This document shows, piece by piece, positions 9,332-19,300 of a DNA stretch of 51,576 nucleotides (positions are counted from its first letter, which is position 1; every line of letters starts with the position of its first letter). The position numbers and the translations under genes were made by a program. A model generated the notes under the pieces. The model was not told where the DNA came from, searched no databases, and worked only from the letters and a program-made list of their open reading frames with translations. The DNA comes from Folioceros fuciformis (taxonomy: Eukaryota; Anthocerotophyta; Anthocerotopsida; Anthocerotales): the NCBI GenBank assembly GCA_049999805.1, contig JBNGIO010006320.1, forward strand, positions 313,593 to 365,168, written 5' to 3'.

Positions 9332-10075
9332 GGTGCGGTGTCTGCAAGTGATTCAAAATACACGGTGTAAGATAGGTTTATTTGAAAGTTCAAGACGACC
9401 CGAAGTTAGCGTCAGACCAGTTTGTAGTAGTACACACCTTCGGGGATGAACGTTACAGTATCTTGATGGCATGCAGCAGAAAAGTTGTGTTACCAAGTGA
9501 CCTTGTGTGTGATGTAGGCAGTGACAACTTCCCTTGCCAGCACGGCAGTGTCTCCCGGGTACTTTTAGATCTCAAAGTCTGGTGAAGCTCTTACACTTTC
9601 AGGACCATGAATCATCAACCTGTCCACTCTCCTGTAACCGCACTCGAAACGTATCCCGACGGATCAGTTCCGGCTTCTCAAGTGGCATTTGCGAAGGTCC
9701 TGGAACATTTCAAGATACCACCATTCCTAATTGGATAGCATGCAGCACATAGCTAGCTAGTGTGTTACCGACTAACCTTCTGTGTGATTTAGGGAGGGGC
9801 TTCCTTTGCAGGCACGGCACTGTCTCCAAGGTGATTCTCGATCTCTATAGAGGGGCAAGCACTTACACTTCCAGGAATATTTATCGTCGGCCTCTGGGCC
9901 ATCTACGTCTGTAGTTTAATAGCATCCGAGCGGATCAGCTCCAGCTTCCGAACAGGCACTTGAGCGTGGCAGTAGGTGAGAATCGAAATGCTTGCCCTTC
10001 AGCAGCTGGTGAAAAGATCCATCACCTCCGTCTTCTCCACGATCGTGTTTGAAACCCTAACCCTGGGCATGCGCT
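9332..10075. repeat. Repeated 5' flank of family copy 2
   Basis: Matches the flanks at 7120-7930, 11880-12510 and 26487-27280. The internal roughly 100-bp block appears at about 9460-9560 and 9735-9835, but here its fossil reading frames contain stop codons. A telobox-like AAACCCTAACCCTGGG lies near 10050-10066. No independent gene is seen. Confidence 0.6.
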
Positions 10076-10082
10076 GCACTGC

Positions 10083-10265
10083 AGCGTAACCTTATGCAAG
10101 CATGCTGCAGAAGGAACCCGAGCACGTCGTAGATGCAGCGGTGCAGCGTAAACCTATGCAAGCATGCTGCAGAAGGAACCCGAGCACGTCGTAGATGCAG
10201 CGGTGCAGCATAAACCTATGCATCTATGCTGTAGAAGGAATCCGAGCACGCTGTAGATGCAGCAG
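10083..10265. repeat. Tandem repeat, about 63 bp x 3
   Basis: Three adjacent copies of a unit containing gcaagcatgctgcagaagga, cccgagcacgtcgtagatgc and agcggtgcagc; the first two are nearly identical, the third is diverged. A single unit occurs at about 27285-27355 beside family copy 3, so the array expanded here from a single ancestral unit. Confidence 0.85.
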
Positions 10266-10289
10266 TGCTTGTTTCATACTTGTTATATT

Positions 10290-11690
10290 TCTCTCCAGCT
10301 TATCTGCGACATAAGCATAAACCATGGGATGGTCATTCATAATCGATTCAATTATTTTGTCCTAATTCATCGGGAAGAAAGGTTCACTATTCCCCAAAAA
10401 CTCTAAAGTGAATACCGCAAGTGTTTCGAAATCCGCTTGGAGTTTATCACACTCCAAACGTAGANNNNNNNNNNCAAGTGTTTCGAAATCCGCTTGGAGT
10501 TTATCACACTCCAAACGTAGACTGTGAAGCTGCTTCCAATCAACGATGTTGACCCTGAAACCCAGCAATTGCTTAACCTAGGCCTGATCTAGTGCACTGA
10601 GCAACCTTGTATCATTTAACATTCCCTACAATTTGGAACCACCCCTAAGATTGTATGGAGCTTAGCCAGCTCTTCCGTCATTGCTTCCAAACTGTTTTCT
10701 TGAAGAACTCTGGACCCCGAAGTGTAAATTGGACAAAAGCAAGATCATATCCAGCCACTCATGAAGTATGAAGCGAATAAAGAAAAGATCAAAAAGAACG
10801 CAAGAACAGTCTTCATGCAAGGACTTCTGGCAACAACTTGGCTGTTGTTCCACATACTACTGCTCATGCTTGGGCTTTGTCTGACTGCTGGCTGGCTCTT
10901 GCGTTGAACTAAGCTTTAGTTTCCTTTCAAGCTCATCAATCTCGTTTGAAAAACGCTGGAGTCTCCTATCCAGATCACGGATCTCTTCTTCTTGGTGTTT
11001 GTTTGCTTGATGCTGATCAAGTACGCGTTGTCTTTCGGTCTCTAGTGAGAAAAAAAATTCAGCTTGCTGTCCTCTCGAGCGATTAACCTGCAAAACCAAG
11101 AATTGGAAGTTGGAAGTTCTGCTTATGGACCAAAGACAGGCCTGGGTGGAGACGAAACTTGAGATGCCCGACATAGCATCTTTCAATCCCAACCTCTTCC
11201 GCCATGGCATCCAGCCTAGGGCTTCTCTCCTCACATGCCGCTGCCTTCGCCTCAGCTGCCACTGCCTTTGCCTCAGCTGTCGGTGCTCTTTGCTCAGATG
11301 CCACTGGACCTTCCTCAGGTGACGGTGCCCTTGCCTCAGCCACCGCAAGGCTGACTCCTGCCACCTGAACCCTCTCTCCTGCCGCCTGTATACCAAATTA
11401 CAGAACCAGAGATGAGGGGGCAGCTCCGCGAAGGTGATCAGTCTGGTGAGCGAATAATTGAACGTGGGGCTACGTAACGATTGTGCGAGGACCGCTTGAA
11501 GCTGATCGTCAATGGACATGTTATCGCCGTCGGGTGGAGACTGGAATATATCATCGACTTCAAACAGGGGTGTCGTCGTTGTCAGGCATGGATGCCTCGT
11601 CCTCCGCGGCAGTTGAATCTCCAGTCAGTCTACAAAAGCGGAGGGGCAGGGAATTAGTAAGGTCAGAAATTACCTTTTAATGGTGCTCTT
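10290..11690 (-). pseudogene. Decayed copy of the 3' half of the golgin TMF gene (copy D)
   Basis: Minus-strand exon remnants follow the order of the golgin gene at 38200-42889. The first (DSTAAEDEASMPDND, then SIDDQLQ) matches its EATAVKAEAWSAAERSLNARLQ exon; then an alanine-rich exon, a coiled coil (VNRSRGQQAEFFFSLETERQ onward, about 11088-10860), SLEAMTEELAKLH (about 10690-10640) and LHSLRLECDKLQADFETL (about 10560-10475). Intron positions and several donors and acceptors are preserved. A two-base deletion shifts the frame near 11565, and the assembly gap interrupts the last exon. There is no intact 5' part. I regard it as non-functional, though single exons remain open. Confidence 0.75.
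10465..10474. other. Assembly gap (10 N) with duplicated flanks
   Basis: Ten N. About 47 bases ending in cactccaaacgtaga are repeated on the other side of the gap, starting with caagtgtttcgaaatccgct. This looks like an overlap the assembler failed to merge, so the real sequence may have no gap and one copy less. Confidence 0.9.
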
Positions 11691-11699
11691 TTGCACCCT

Positions 11700-11870
11700 G
11701 ATGCACTCTTATGCGGGGTAAATGCGGGGGTTCAACTCTGCCCCGTTGCATCTCAGAAGTCAATACATGAAGGGATTCGTCGAAGCGGTGTGAGAAGGAA
11801 TAGTTTTCTTCGTGAATCGCAGTTCTGCAGGATCAATCAGCATCGTACGCGTTCTACCACCACCTTCCGT
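11700..11870 (-). pseudogene. Broken first exon of the ParB-like family (copy D)
   Basis: Minus-strand sequence collinear with exon 1 of the intact family members: the TTTGCAG acceptor, ACACCGAACC, then ACG where the others have the start ATG, followed by LIDPAELRFTKKTIP. The frame then runs into TGA and TAA, and the motif region NNRQLWV is missing. It lies immediately upstream, on the same strand, of TMF-derived copy D, the same arrangement as in the units at 29-31.4 kb and 33-34.6 kb. Confidence 0.8.
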
Positions 11871-11879
11871 GGTTCGGTG

Positions 11880-12510
11880 TCTGCAAATGATACATGATTC
11901 ATTACCTCACAAATCATGCTGGAAGACATACTTATTTGAAAGTACAAGACGAGCTCAAGATAGCGCCAACCAGTTCGTAGTAGTCCACACCTTTGGGGAG
12001 GAACGTTACATGCATCAGTATCTTGATGGCATGCAGCAGATAAGTGTGTTACCAAGAGACCCTGTGTGTGATGCAGGCTGTGACCACTTCCCTTGCCGGC
12101 ACGGCAGTGTCTCCCGGGTACTGCTAGATCTGGAAGTCTGAGCGAAGCTCTTACACTGTCAGGAACATTAATGATGATCAACCTGTGCACTCTCCTATGG
12201 CTGTACTCGAATCAGTTCCGACTTCTAGAGAGGCATTTCCGCAGGAGCATTACAAGACACCTTTCCTAATCGGATGCCATGCAGCGGATAGCAAGTGTGT
12301 AACCAATGGACCTTGTGTGTGATTTAGGCAGTGACTTCCTTCGCTGGCATGGCAGTGTCTCCAGCGCGATGGCTAGATCAAACAGAGCAGGCACTTACAC
12401 TTCCAGGAATATTAATCATACATTCTCGGGCCATTCTCGGGCCATTCTAGGTCTGTAGTTTAAAAGCATGCAACCGGATCAACTCCGGCTCCCCAACAGG
12501 CATTTTGAAA
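11880..12510. repeat. Repeated 5' flank of the broken copy D
   Basis: Matches the family flanks at 7120, 9332 and 26487, again with two copies of the block (about 12025-12125 and 12275-12370). Coding potential is broken by stops. Confidence 0.6.
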
Positions 12511-12679
12511 ACAGTGCATCAAACAGGTGATTGATGGAAGAACATGACAAATTATGACCTACCCGGCTACTGAATGTGAGACATAAATGAAAGTTCAAGA
12601 AGAGGTAAAATAATTAGAACCATGATAAAACAAATACCTTCTAATGAGCCTAAGGTTGAGTGGCTCCTTGGAACCCCCA

Positions 12680-12840
12680 TGGCCCCCATAGTACAGAACT
12701 ATCTGTAAGCCCCCGTAGTGCAGACGATATTTAAGGGCACTGCAGTGCGGAACCATATTTAAGGCCCCTATAGTACAGAATTATATTTAAGGCCCCTGCA
12801 ATGTAGAATCCTATTCAAGGCTCCCCTTAGTGTAAAGTCA
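12680..12840. repeat. Tandem repeat, about 28 bp x 6
   Basis: Imperfect tandem copies of a unit like ggcccctatagtacagaatt plus atatttaa. It lies in an otherwise featureless stretch (12511-13354). Confidence 0.75.
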
Positions 12841-13046
12841 TGCTTTTAGTCCAGAAGACATCAGCACTGAACGATCTGAACAGAAGGAAAGCACTCACAA
12901 GGAAAGGGAGAGGGACAGAGCCTCAAATTATCAAGATTGGTGACCTCAAATGATTGGTGGCTGGTAAAAAGACTACAAACCATTCAGTTCTCCAGCAAAC
13001 CACTAGTTAGACAAAAGAAACATCCATAAGCACTAGGAAACCTAAG

Positions 13047-13155
13047 CCCATGCATGGAAAACTCGGGTTAGACCTTAAGCACTCTAGGTAGAAGATTTCC
13101 ATGCGTGGGAAACTCATGTTAGACCTTAAGCTCTCTAGGTAGAAGATTCCCGCAT
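13047..13155. repeat. Tandem duplication, about 52 bp x 2
   Basis: Two adjacent copies of a unit containing ccatgcatggaaaactc, gttagaccttaagc and ctctaggtagaagat, about 90 percent alike by eye. No gene is seen around it. Confidence 0.75.
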
Positions 13156-13630
13156 CTAGATAGTACATGCTCAAAATGGGCATATGAAAGGAATTGAGAG
13201 CACCTTGTCAAATGCTTGACATGATCCCAATGCCTCCACCTGGCCTCCAGTCCTATGGAATCCAATCCAAGCAATTGCTTGGATCACGTTTCAATGTTTA
13301 TCTTGATCCTTCTTTGCAATAAACACCGAAGCCAGAACTTGGCTTACATATTTACCTCTACCGCGACAATACAAGTGTCATCGGTTGTCACATTAACATA
13401 AACCATCTTTAAAATGATGGACTTGGTGTGCGTCTCGGACAACGATCTCTCTCCCTTCAAGTTTAGATATCACCTTGCTGCCATTGTGGCAGCCATAGCG
13501 CATTCTGAGATCCTTGGTGATGAAAAGAGATGTGTTTTCAGGTGTGTTCAAGATTCCAAAAGGAATGGCTAGTTTCTCTACATGTCCACACAGATGATCC
13601 TCCTTTCCCAACAGGTCAGTCTCAGCCACA

Positions 13631-15068
13631 TAGGGGTGTGGACACCCTCACGAAGGGCCTACCTAGTAGGGTTTTGTTTGGCCTCCCTCGTTATGGCATA
13701 TTGGGAGGGCTGAAAGTTCAACCCTCCCATGTGCGGAGCCGGGAGGCTGTATAGTGGAAGGAGCGTGGCCGTTGCGCCTCCAGGGAGTAAACGCGCACGG
13801 CCACTTGCTTGTGATCGACCCGACCCGACCCTACCTGCTAGATGTATCTCCCACTCCCCGCTCCATGGCCGCGGTTTTTGGCGGCGGGGTTTCAAGATTC
13901 TATCATAACTCATAATGAGTGCCACCAATCCACCATGATTGGAGGACCACGTTCGTGTAACAACATGCTCTTGGCAAACCTTAGCAAACCCCGAACCACC
14001 TTGCTTGATGAAAGAATTGTACCCCGAACCACCTTGCTTGATGAAAGAATTGTACGTACAGTACATTGCATAAAAGGGGGTGGACGTAGTTTCAAACGGT
14101 GGTGCGGGAATCGGACCTAGCGAATGTTTCCTTTCCCCCGGCCGCGATGGGAGAGGTGTGCCCGCGCACGTGCACGTGCACGCGGGGGTTGCACGCGCAC
14201 ACGCACGCGGTGGTTGAGCGCGCACGCGCACGCACACGCAGTGGTTGCACGCGCGGCCCAGGTGCAGGCCTCTCCCATCAATTAGGTCCTTGGCCCTCTC
14301 CCATCAATTAGGTCCTTGGCCCTTGGGGTTCCTAGCCTCTGTGACGAAGGAGGCATGGTGGTTGCACTCGCGGCCAGGTGCAGGCACCCAATGAATTAGG
14401 TCCTTGGCCCTTGGGGTTCCTTAGTTCGGTACCATATAGGATGGTCGTGTCCGTCCTTGGCCCTTGGTGTTTCCAAATGTGGACCTTTGGTTATATAAGC
14501 GCAGGAGGGTGTGCATTCTTTTCCAAAACGCCAAACGCGTAGACGCTGGTGCTTCTGCTTCGGGTTAAGGAAGCTAAGCTTAGCTAAGTCCCGGAGCTCC
14601 TCTCCATAACCTAGCTATGAGGCCTCCACCAAGAATTTACATAACGCTCCCCAAGCACACGTGCCAAGCCGTGGTCTTGCGTGCGAAGTGCGAGGGCAGC
14701 CTCCGAGGGCAGCCTCCCACCGCTACGTGATTGGCCTACCTACATTTCCTTGGATTTGGACCCACCGGTACGTGATTGGCCTACCTACATTTCCTTGGAT
14801 TTTGGATCGATGTTCTTTCGCAAGAAATGATTCGAGTTTGTCGAAACTAAACTTTTTTTTTTTTCCCATCGCAGAGAGCCCAGAGTATGGGCCTCGTATG
14901 CCCACAGTGCAAGAAAGAGACACCGTTTCAAAAAGAGTGCGACATGGTTTTGGGAGACCGTTGTATCGACGAAACCTCGAAATGTAGGAGGTTTGAAAAT
15001 GATACCGAACACCAAGAAAAGGAGCGTGTGGGACACGTCACGAGTACGAATGGCTTGCTCGACCACGC
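13631..15068. other. 1.4-kb insertion in the PPR pseudogene, with promoter and gene fragment
   Basis: This segment has no counterpart in the intact PPR locus; it replaces about 90 bp of it. It contains a 33-bp tandem duplication (about 13985-14055, accaccttgcttgatgaaag), a long alternating purine-pyrimidine tract (14159-14252), three copies of a block containing aattaggtccttggccc (14277-14425), a TATA box (14492-14498), a duplicated cctacctacatttccttgg (14730-14800) and a polypyrimidine tract with an acceptor (about 14850-14875). The ends have similar short sequences (gtgtggacaccctcacgaa and gtgtgggacacgtcacgag), but I see no clear target-site duplication or transposase, so the mechanism is open. 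Confidence 0.7.
14492..14498 (+). promoter_or_regulatory. TATA box
   Basis: tatataa in the context ggttatataagcgcagg, inside the insertion. The downstream leader has no long ORF until a splice acceptor at about 14875, so it looks like a promoter plus first exon carried in from another locus. Confidence 0.5.
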
Positions 15069-15189
15069 GTCTGATCCAGTTCAATCACAGCCTTTGCAGG
15101 TTTCTTCTGAGCTCCAGCCGACTTCCTCAACTTGTCTACATCCTCTGCCTCTTCTTGTCTGCCAGCATCCGGATAGATTTTGGACATGA
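14887..15189 (+). pseudogene. Zinc-ribbon-like gene fragment fused to antisense PPR sequence
   Basis: A 100-codon frame directly downstream of a T-rich tract and CATCGCAG acceptor. The first 60 or so residues contain CPQCKKETPFQKECDMV and later cysteines (GDRCID, SKC), a CxxC-containing zinc-ribbon-like pattern. At about 15069 the frame runs out of the insertion into the PPR pseudogene read backwards and stops at 15189. It is probably a truncated exon of an unrelated gene. I do not recognise the parent. Confidence 0.4.
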
Positions 15190-16260
15190 GGACATACCCA
15201 AGCCCATGTTAAGGATATCGGGCAATCATGGAATTCCATGTAACCACATTCTTGTTCACCAGTCCATCAAATACTATTTGCGCATCCAGCAGGCTTCCAC
15301 ATTGCCCGTACATGTTCATCAGGGAGTTCCCAATGAACACACTAGAATGGAGTCCCTTGGCAACGATCTGAGCATGGATCTGTTTGCCATCCTGCAAGGC
15401 TCCTATGCTGCCACACCCTTTTAGTATGCTTACATATGTGACGTCATTTGGTGACAAGCCCTCCTCGAGCATCGTTTTGTACAACTCCAGGGCTTTTGCA
15501 CCAAGACCATATTGAGCATATCCGCAATCATCACATTCCAAATAACAACGTTCCTTGTGGACACCCTTTCGAATACTTTGATGGGCGTCCTCCAAACTTC
15601 CACAGTTTGCATACACGTGTATGAGAGCGCTGCCAACAAACAGATTGGACTCAGCCTGACAGTTTAAGACATCCTCATGGACAAGCTTGCCTGATTTCAG
15701 ATCTCATTTACTTGCACAGGCTTTCAGGACTGCCACAAATATATAGCCGTTGGAATCTATGCTTGAGTTTCGCATTTTCTGATACAGTTGCATAGCACGT
15801 TGAGCGTTTCCATGATCAGCATGAGCTGAGATCAGTGAAGCCCATACGAACACATGAGGGGCAGGCAGCTTACTGAAGACACCCCTAGCTTCCAGCAATT
15901 TTCCGTGAGAAGCATACATGCGGATGAGGTGGTTCCCTAGAAAAGTATCCACCTCATGCCCACTACGGGCAGTAAGAGCATGAACGTATTTGCCCGCTTC
16001 CAGGTCCCTGTTTGTAATGCTGTCCTTCAGAAGCCTGTACAGCCTGTCTGCAGATATGTACGATCCTCTCCTGCACATTAAGTCCAAAGCTTGGACCGCC
16101 TCATGTAGCCGGTCTTCCTCCAATAATCTGCTCCAATCTTCTGACACCCCTCTTCTGCTCCAATCTTCTGACACTCCACATGGCTGCCACTTCCTGGCAC
16201 TCTGCATGTCCAGAGCAGTTGAAACAACGTGAGGACCTCAGCAGCATGGGCCAACCATTC

Positions 16261-17129
16261 ACCATCTACAGGGAAGGGCCTTACCTTAGTTTGGATACCT
16301 GACAGAACCCCGATGCTCTCGAACATGTTTCGAGGACAGTGCCCATGAAAAAAAGAATGTCCTTCCTCACCCTTCGACTGGCTCGGTGAAGGCCCAAAGT
16401 TCTCCGTTGTTGTGCTGTTCACGTGGTCCGCACACTCGAGGTCTGTCTGTGCGATCACCCATTATCAACTGCAAACTGAGGACCAAGCAACGCCTCATTC
16501 TCCTGCTGCAGCATTACCACATATGCAGTTAAGCAGAAACCACAAATGGTCCGAGCAAGAGTCCCACCTCCTGCGCAGTCATAATCCACCACCGCGAAGG
16601 CTTTACAAAAGACTCTGGCCCCAGTCCCTCGTTTACAGCAACGGCATCTGCAACGCCAGCCTCAACCGTGAAAACCCAAAACCCTTCCAGTTCTCAAACC
16701 ACCAACATGATCACTCACCGCAGCTAGCACCAAACCATTGCATTCCCATTGAGAAATCCAGAGTCAGATCACGCCTCTCCAAGTTCACTCCACTGCCGGA
16801 TTTGCGATTTCGACAGCATCGACTAACAAAGTTGCCAGCCGCCGGGGTCCTTCGCTGCGTGATCATTTCCAGCTGGAATGCAGCTTAAGCAGATCACACA
16901 ATCTGGCTGGTTCGCAGCTCAACCTACTGATCCCACTTCACCGACCACCCGGAGCAAATGTGGCAGCGTCTTGTGACTCGGGTGTGTGATTCCGGCCTCA
17001 GTTCAGGTGGAGAGCGGGTGGCATTTCTCGCGCTGCCATGGAGTCATCAAGGTGGGTATTTGTGGGCTACACCCATTGAATTTCCCGGTTGTTGTGAAAC
17101 CTTGGTGGATGCCAAAGACGAAGGAAAAT
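16261..17129. promoter_or_regulatory. Shared upstream region of PPR pseudogene and DUF1995 gene
   Basis: Collinear with 4700-5525. It separates divergently oriented genes, so the ancestral locus probably had a head-to-head PPR and DUF1995 pair with a common intergenic promoter. In-frame codons upstream of the chosen DUF1995 start (from 16986) fall in this duplicated, mostly non-coding stretch. Confidence 0.55.
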
Positions 17130-18137
17130 ATGGCTACAACGACAGCAAGTGTGTGCAGAAGCTGCCTCTACGTTCGAGCCTCCCCGCAGTGTTACCTGCA
17201 TGTGTCACAGGCATTCTTACCTTCTTCGCAAAATTGTCTCTCCACCTCTCTGTCCTGTGCCTTGGCAAGCAAGCGTCCATCTTGGCTACTCTCTGGCCGG
17301 ACAAGGGTAGTGGTACAGGTCCGGGATGGGCATAATCCAGCTTCAGATCAACCGCCCTCCAGCCGAGCAGATGCAGTGCAGCAGGCAGGAGCATCACTGG
17401 CTGCGCTCTTGGAGAAATCTCTCAAGAAGCAGGGACCAGCCACGGTGAAGCAGCGGAAGGATCACAGGCAGCTGCGGCTTAGGGTAGAGATTCCAGAGCT
17501 GGACGACTCACCGGCATCCCTTCTAACCCTGTCGCTAGATGTCGTGTCAGCCTTTGCATCAGGGAAGAAGGGCCTGGTCACAGATATCGCCCTTTGCTTT
17601 GCAGACAGTTCTATCCAGGAGCTTGCCAGGGAAGGGCATTCTTCCACAGGTTTTGTTCCCCGACTTCATTTTCTCAGTCTGGAGGAGGGCGCTGATGTAC
17701 CGCAGGCGTGCTCTTGCGTTTTTGTTGTTGGACCACAGTTGGCACATGCGCCTGCCGTTTCAAACATCGCTGCGCAAGCGGGAACGAGGCCGGTTGTTGC
17801 AGTGAATCCATACTGGCCAGAGGATGAGGATGCATACGCAGCTAAGAAGGCTCTACTGTCTTCCTTCGAGGTTGCCTACTCCTTCACGCCCATATGTATT
17901 CAGGGGGTTTTCAGCAAAACAGAGGGGATCGTGATGAAGCATGCCAAGAGTGGAGCTCCAAGCGGGAGACCTTGGCTCATTTATGTGAAGGAAGGTGACA
18001 AGTACAAGTGTGTGAGTAGTCTGAAATCTCGCCCTGGTGCAGCTGAGCTTGAGACTGCCCTTTACAATGTCATTGCAGCCAATTCCCCTATCACGAAGTC
18101 TGTTAGCTTTCTCAGAGGGTTGGTAAATCGGCAATGA
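17130..18137 (+). CDS. DUF1995 (LPA3-like) plastid protein
   Basis: A single-exon gene, 335 residues from the ATG at 17130. The first 60 or so residues are rich in serine, alanine and arginine with few acids (MATTTASVCRSCLYVRASPQ onward), a chloroplast transit peptide. The rest matches the DUF1995 family, whose best-known member, LPA3, helps assemble photosystem II; the recognisable parts are RLRVEIPELDDSP, the FVVGPQL strand, VVAVNPYWPE and GRPWLIYVKEGDKYKCV. Which DUF1995 paralogue it is cannot be told here, so the photosystem role is only family-based. Upstream in-frame ATGs at 16986 and 17109 exist; 16986 lies in the sequence duplicated from the PPR promoter and is less likely. It is divergent from the PPR pseudogene. 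Confidence 0.82.
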   Translation: MATTTASVCRSCLYVRASPQCYLHVSQAFLPSSQNCLSTSLSCALASKRPSWLLSGRTRVVVQVRDGHNPASDQPPSSRADAVQQAGASLAALLEKSLKKQGPATVKQRKDHRQLRLRVEIPELDDSPASLLTLSLDVVSAFASGKKGLVTDIALCFADSSIQELAREGHSSTGFVPRLHFLSLEEGADVPQACSCVFVVGPQLAHAPAVSNIAAQAGTRPVVAVNPYWPEDEDAYAAKKALLSSFEVAYSFTPICIQGVFSKTEGIVMKHAKSGAPSGRPWLIYVKEGDKYKCVSSLKSRPGAAELETALYNVIAANSPITKSVSFLRGLVNRQ

Positions 18138-18775
18138 GAAGTTAGATGCCGTCTAATTGCTTGCCTGTGGAAAGCTGCACCCCTGAATCTGCTCCTGTGT
18201 GTCTTTGTATCCTTTTTGGTCAACCCTCCTCTCCTGCTTTAGTACAAAATGGATGCCTCTTACGCTCACTCTCACTGCAGCTGCCTCCGATCAGCTGAGC
18301 AAGCTGTACCTCGCCAGCTACATCTAAATTGGTCTTCGACCATGATGATGATGTTCTTGAGGACTGGNNNNNNNNNNCATCTAAATTGGTCTTCGACCAT
18401 GATGATGATGTTCTTGAGGACTGGTACTGATGAGTCCAAATGCAGTCTGCACGATACTCACAAGCAAGCATAACACAGTCGGCGATGAGAAGTTAGGTGC
18501 CGTCTAGTCCCCTGCTTTCCAACTGCACCTCTGAATCTGCTCCTGTGCGTCTTTGTATCCTGGTGGTCAACCATCCTCTCCTGCTTTTGTACAAAATGGA
18601 TGCCTCTTAAGCTCACTCTCACTTCAGCTGCGTCCGATCAGCTGAGCAAGGTGTACCTCGCCAGCTACATCTAAATTCATCTTCGATCATGATGATGTTC
18701 TTGAGGACTGGAACTGATGAGTCCAAATGCAGTCTGCTCGATACTCACAAGCAAAGTATAACAGTGTCGGCAATG
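18128..18775. repeat. Tandem duplication of the DUF1995 3' flank, with a gap
   Basis: The sequence from the end of the DUF1995 gene (tcggcaatgagaagttagat) to about 18470 is repeated at 18478-18770, with shared words gaatctgctcctgtg, tacaaaatggatgcctctt and tgttcttgaggactgg. A third partial start is at about 18768. Ten N at 18368-18377 interrupt the first unit. Confidence 0.85.
18368..18377. other. Assembly gap (10 N) with duplicated flanks
   Basis: The about 47 bases before the gap (catctaaattggtcttcgac through gaggactgg) are repeated exactly after it. It is probably an unmerged overlap rather than missing sequence. Confidence 0.9.
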
Positions 18776-19300
18776 GGAAGCGACTTCAGCTCTTGCTCTT
18801 TTATCTCTGAAGTTCCTGCCAACCACTTCAGATTCCAGATGTAGAGGGCTGCCCACATGGCACATGTTTCCTTGTTGCGCTCCATGGGAAAAGCAAGCTG
18901 GGAATTAGGTGGTCGCAACCACCACATTCCTCCAGGATTAACCATACTAGCATATGTTTTGGCCTGGCACCCCATCTGTCAACCTTCCTGGGCCGATAGA
19001 AATCTCCGTCTAGCTAACCAGATTGGTCCACTTGAGGACGCTGAATTGGGCCAACAATAACATTGCAGCTCGGGTTGCCCTCACCGGGAACGAAAACGTA
19101 AGTACCAAATCGGCCGGCTGTTGGCCAACATGCCGGAGGCCAGACTGGAGACCTACTATTGTAGATACACACTATCGCCTTGATTGTACCGGGAACGTCG
19201 TGGCAACTGCTGTACAGCCACCTGGACGCCTCTAATCCCCTCTCATGTCTCCTCGTCAATGCCTAGTGGGCTGCATAAACCACTTTGAAGCTTTGCAGCC
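18776..19300. other. Intergenic, P450 upstream region
   Basis: About 525 bp with no convincing ORF or strong promoter element that I can identify. Confidence 0.5.

Larger units (their letters stand above)
13355..16260 (-). pseudogene. Broken second copy of the DYW:KP PPR gene
   Basis: Minus-strand copy of the gene at 2213-4699. From N- to C-terminus: 16260-15207 carries the N-terminal region and first repeats with frameshifts and stops; about 970 bp of repeat-coding sequence is deleted at the junction near 15200; 15200-15069 carries the E2/KP region up to AQKKPAKAVIELD; a 1.4-kb insertion (13631-15068) follows; 13630-13355 carries the DYW part. There CDDC has become RYGC, which loses a zinc ligand, and a TCA-to-TAA change ends the frame after HHFKDGLC. 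HVEK still matches HxE. The copy cannot make an editing factor. Confidence 0.92.

Noticed and set aside
10857-11519. A 220-codon minus-strand ORF read as one protein
   Set aside because: It runs through a retained intron; its first part reads the alanine-rich exon in the wrong frame. The real homology to golgin TMF is split between two frames joined by a splice.
12511-13354. Possible CRISPR-like array in the 12.7-kb repeats
   Set aside because: The units are adjacent, degenerate and lack unique spacers; it is a simple plant minisatellite.
13659-14237. A 192-codon minus-strand ORF in the insertion
   Set aside because: It covers tandem repeats and the alternating CG/CA tract, has no recognisable domain and overlaps promoter-like sequence.
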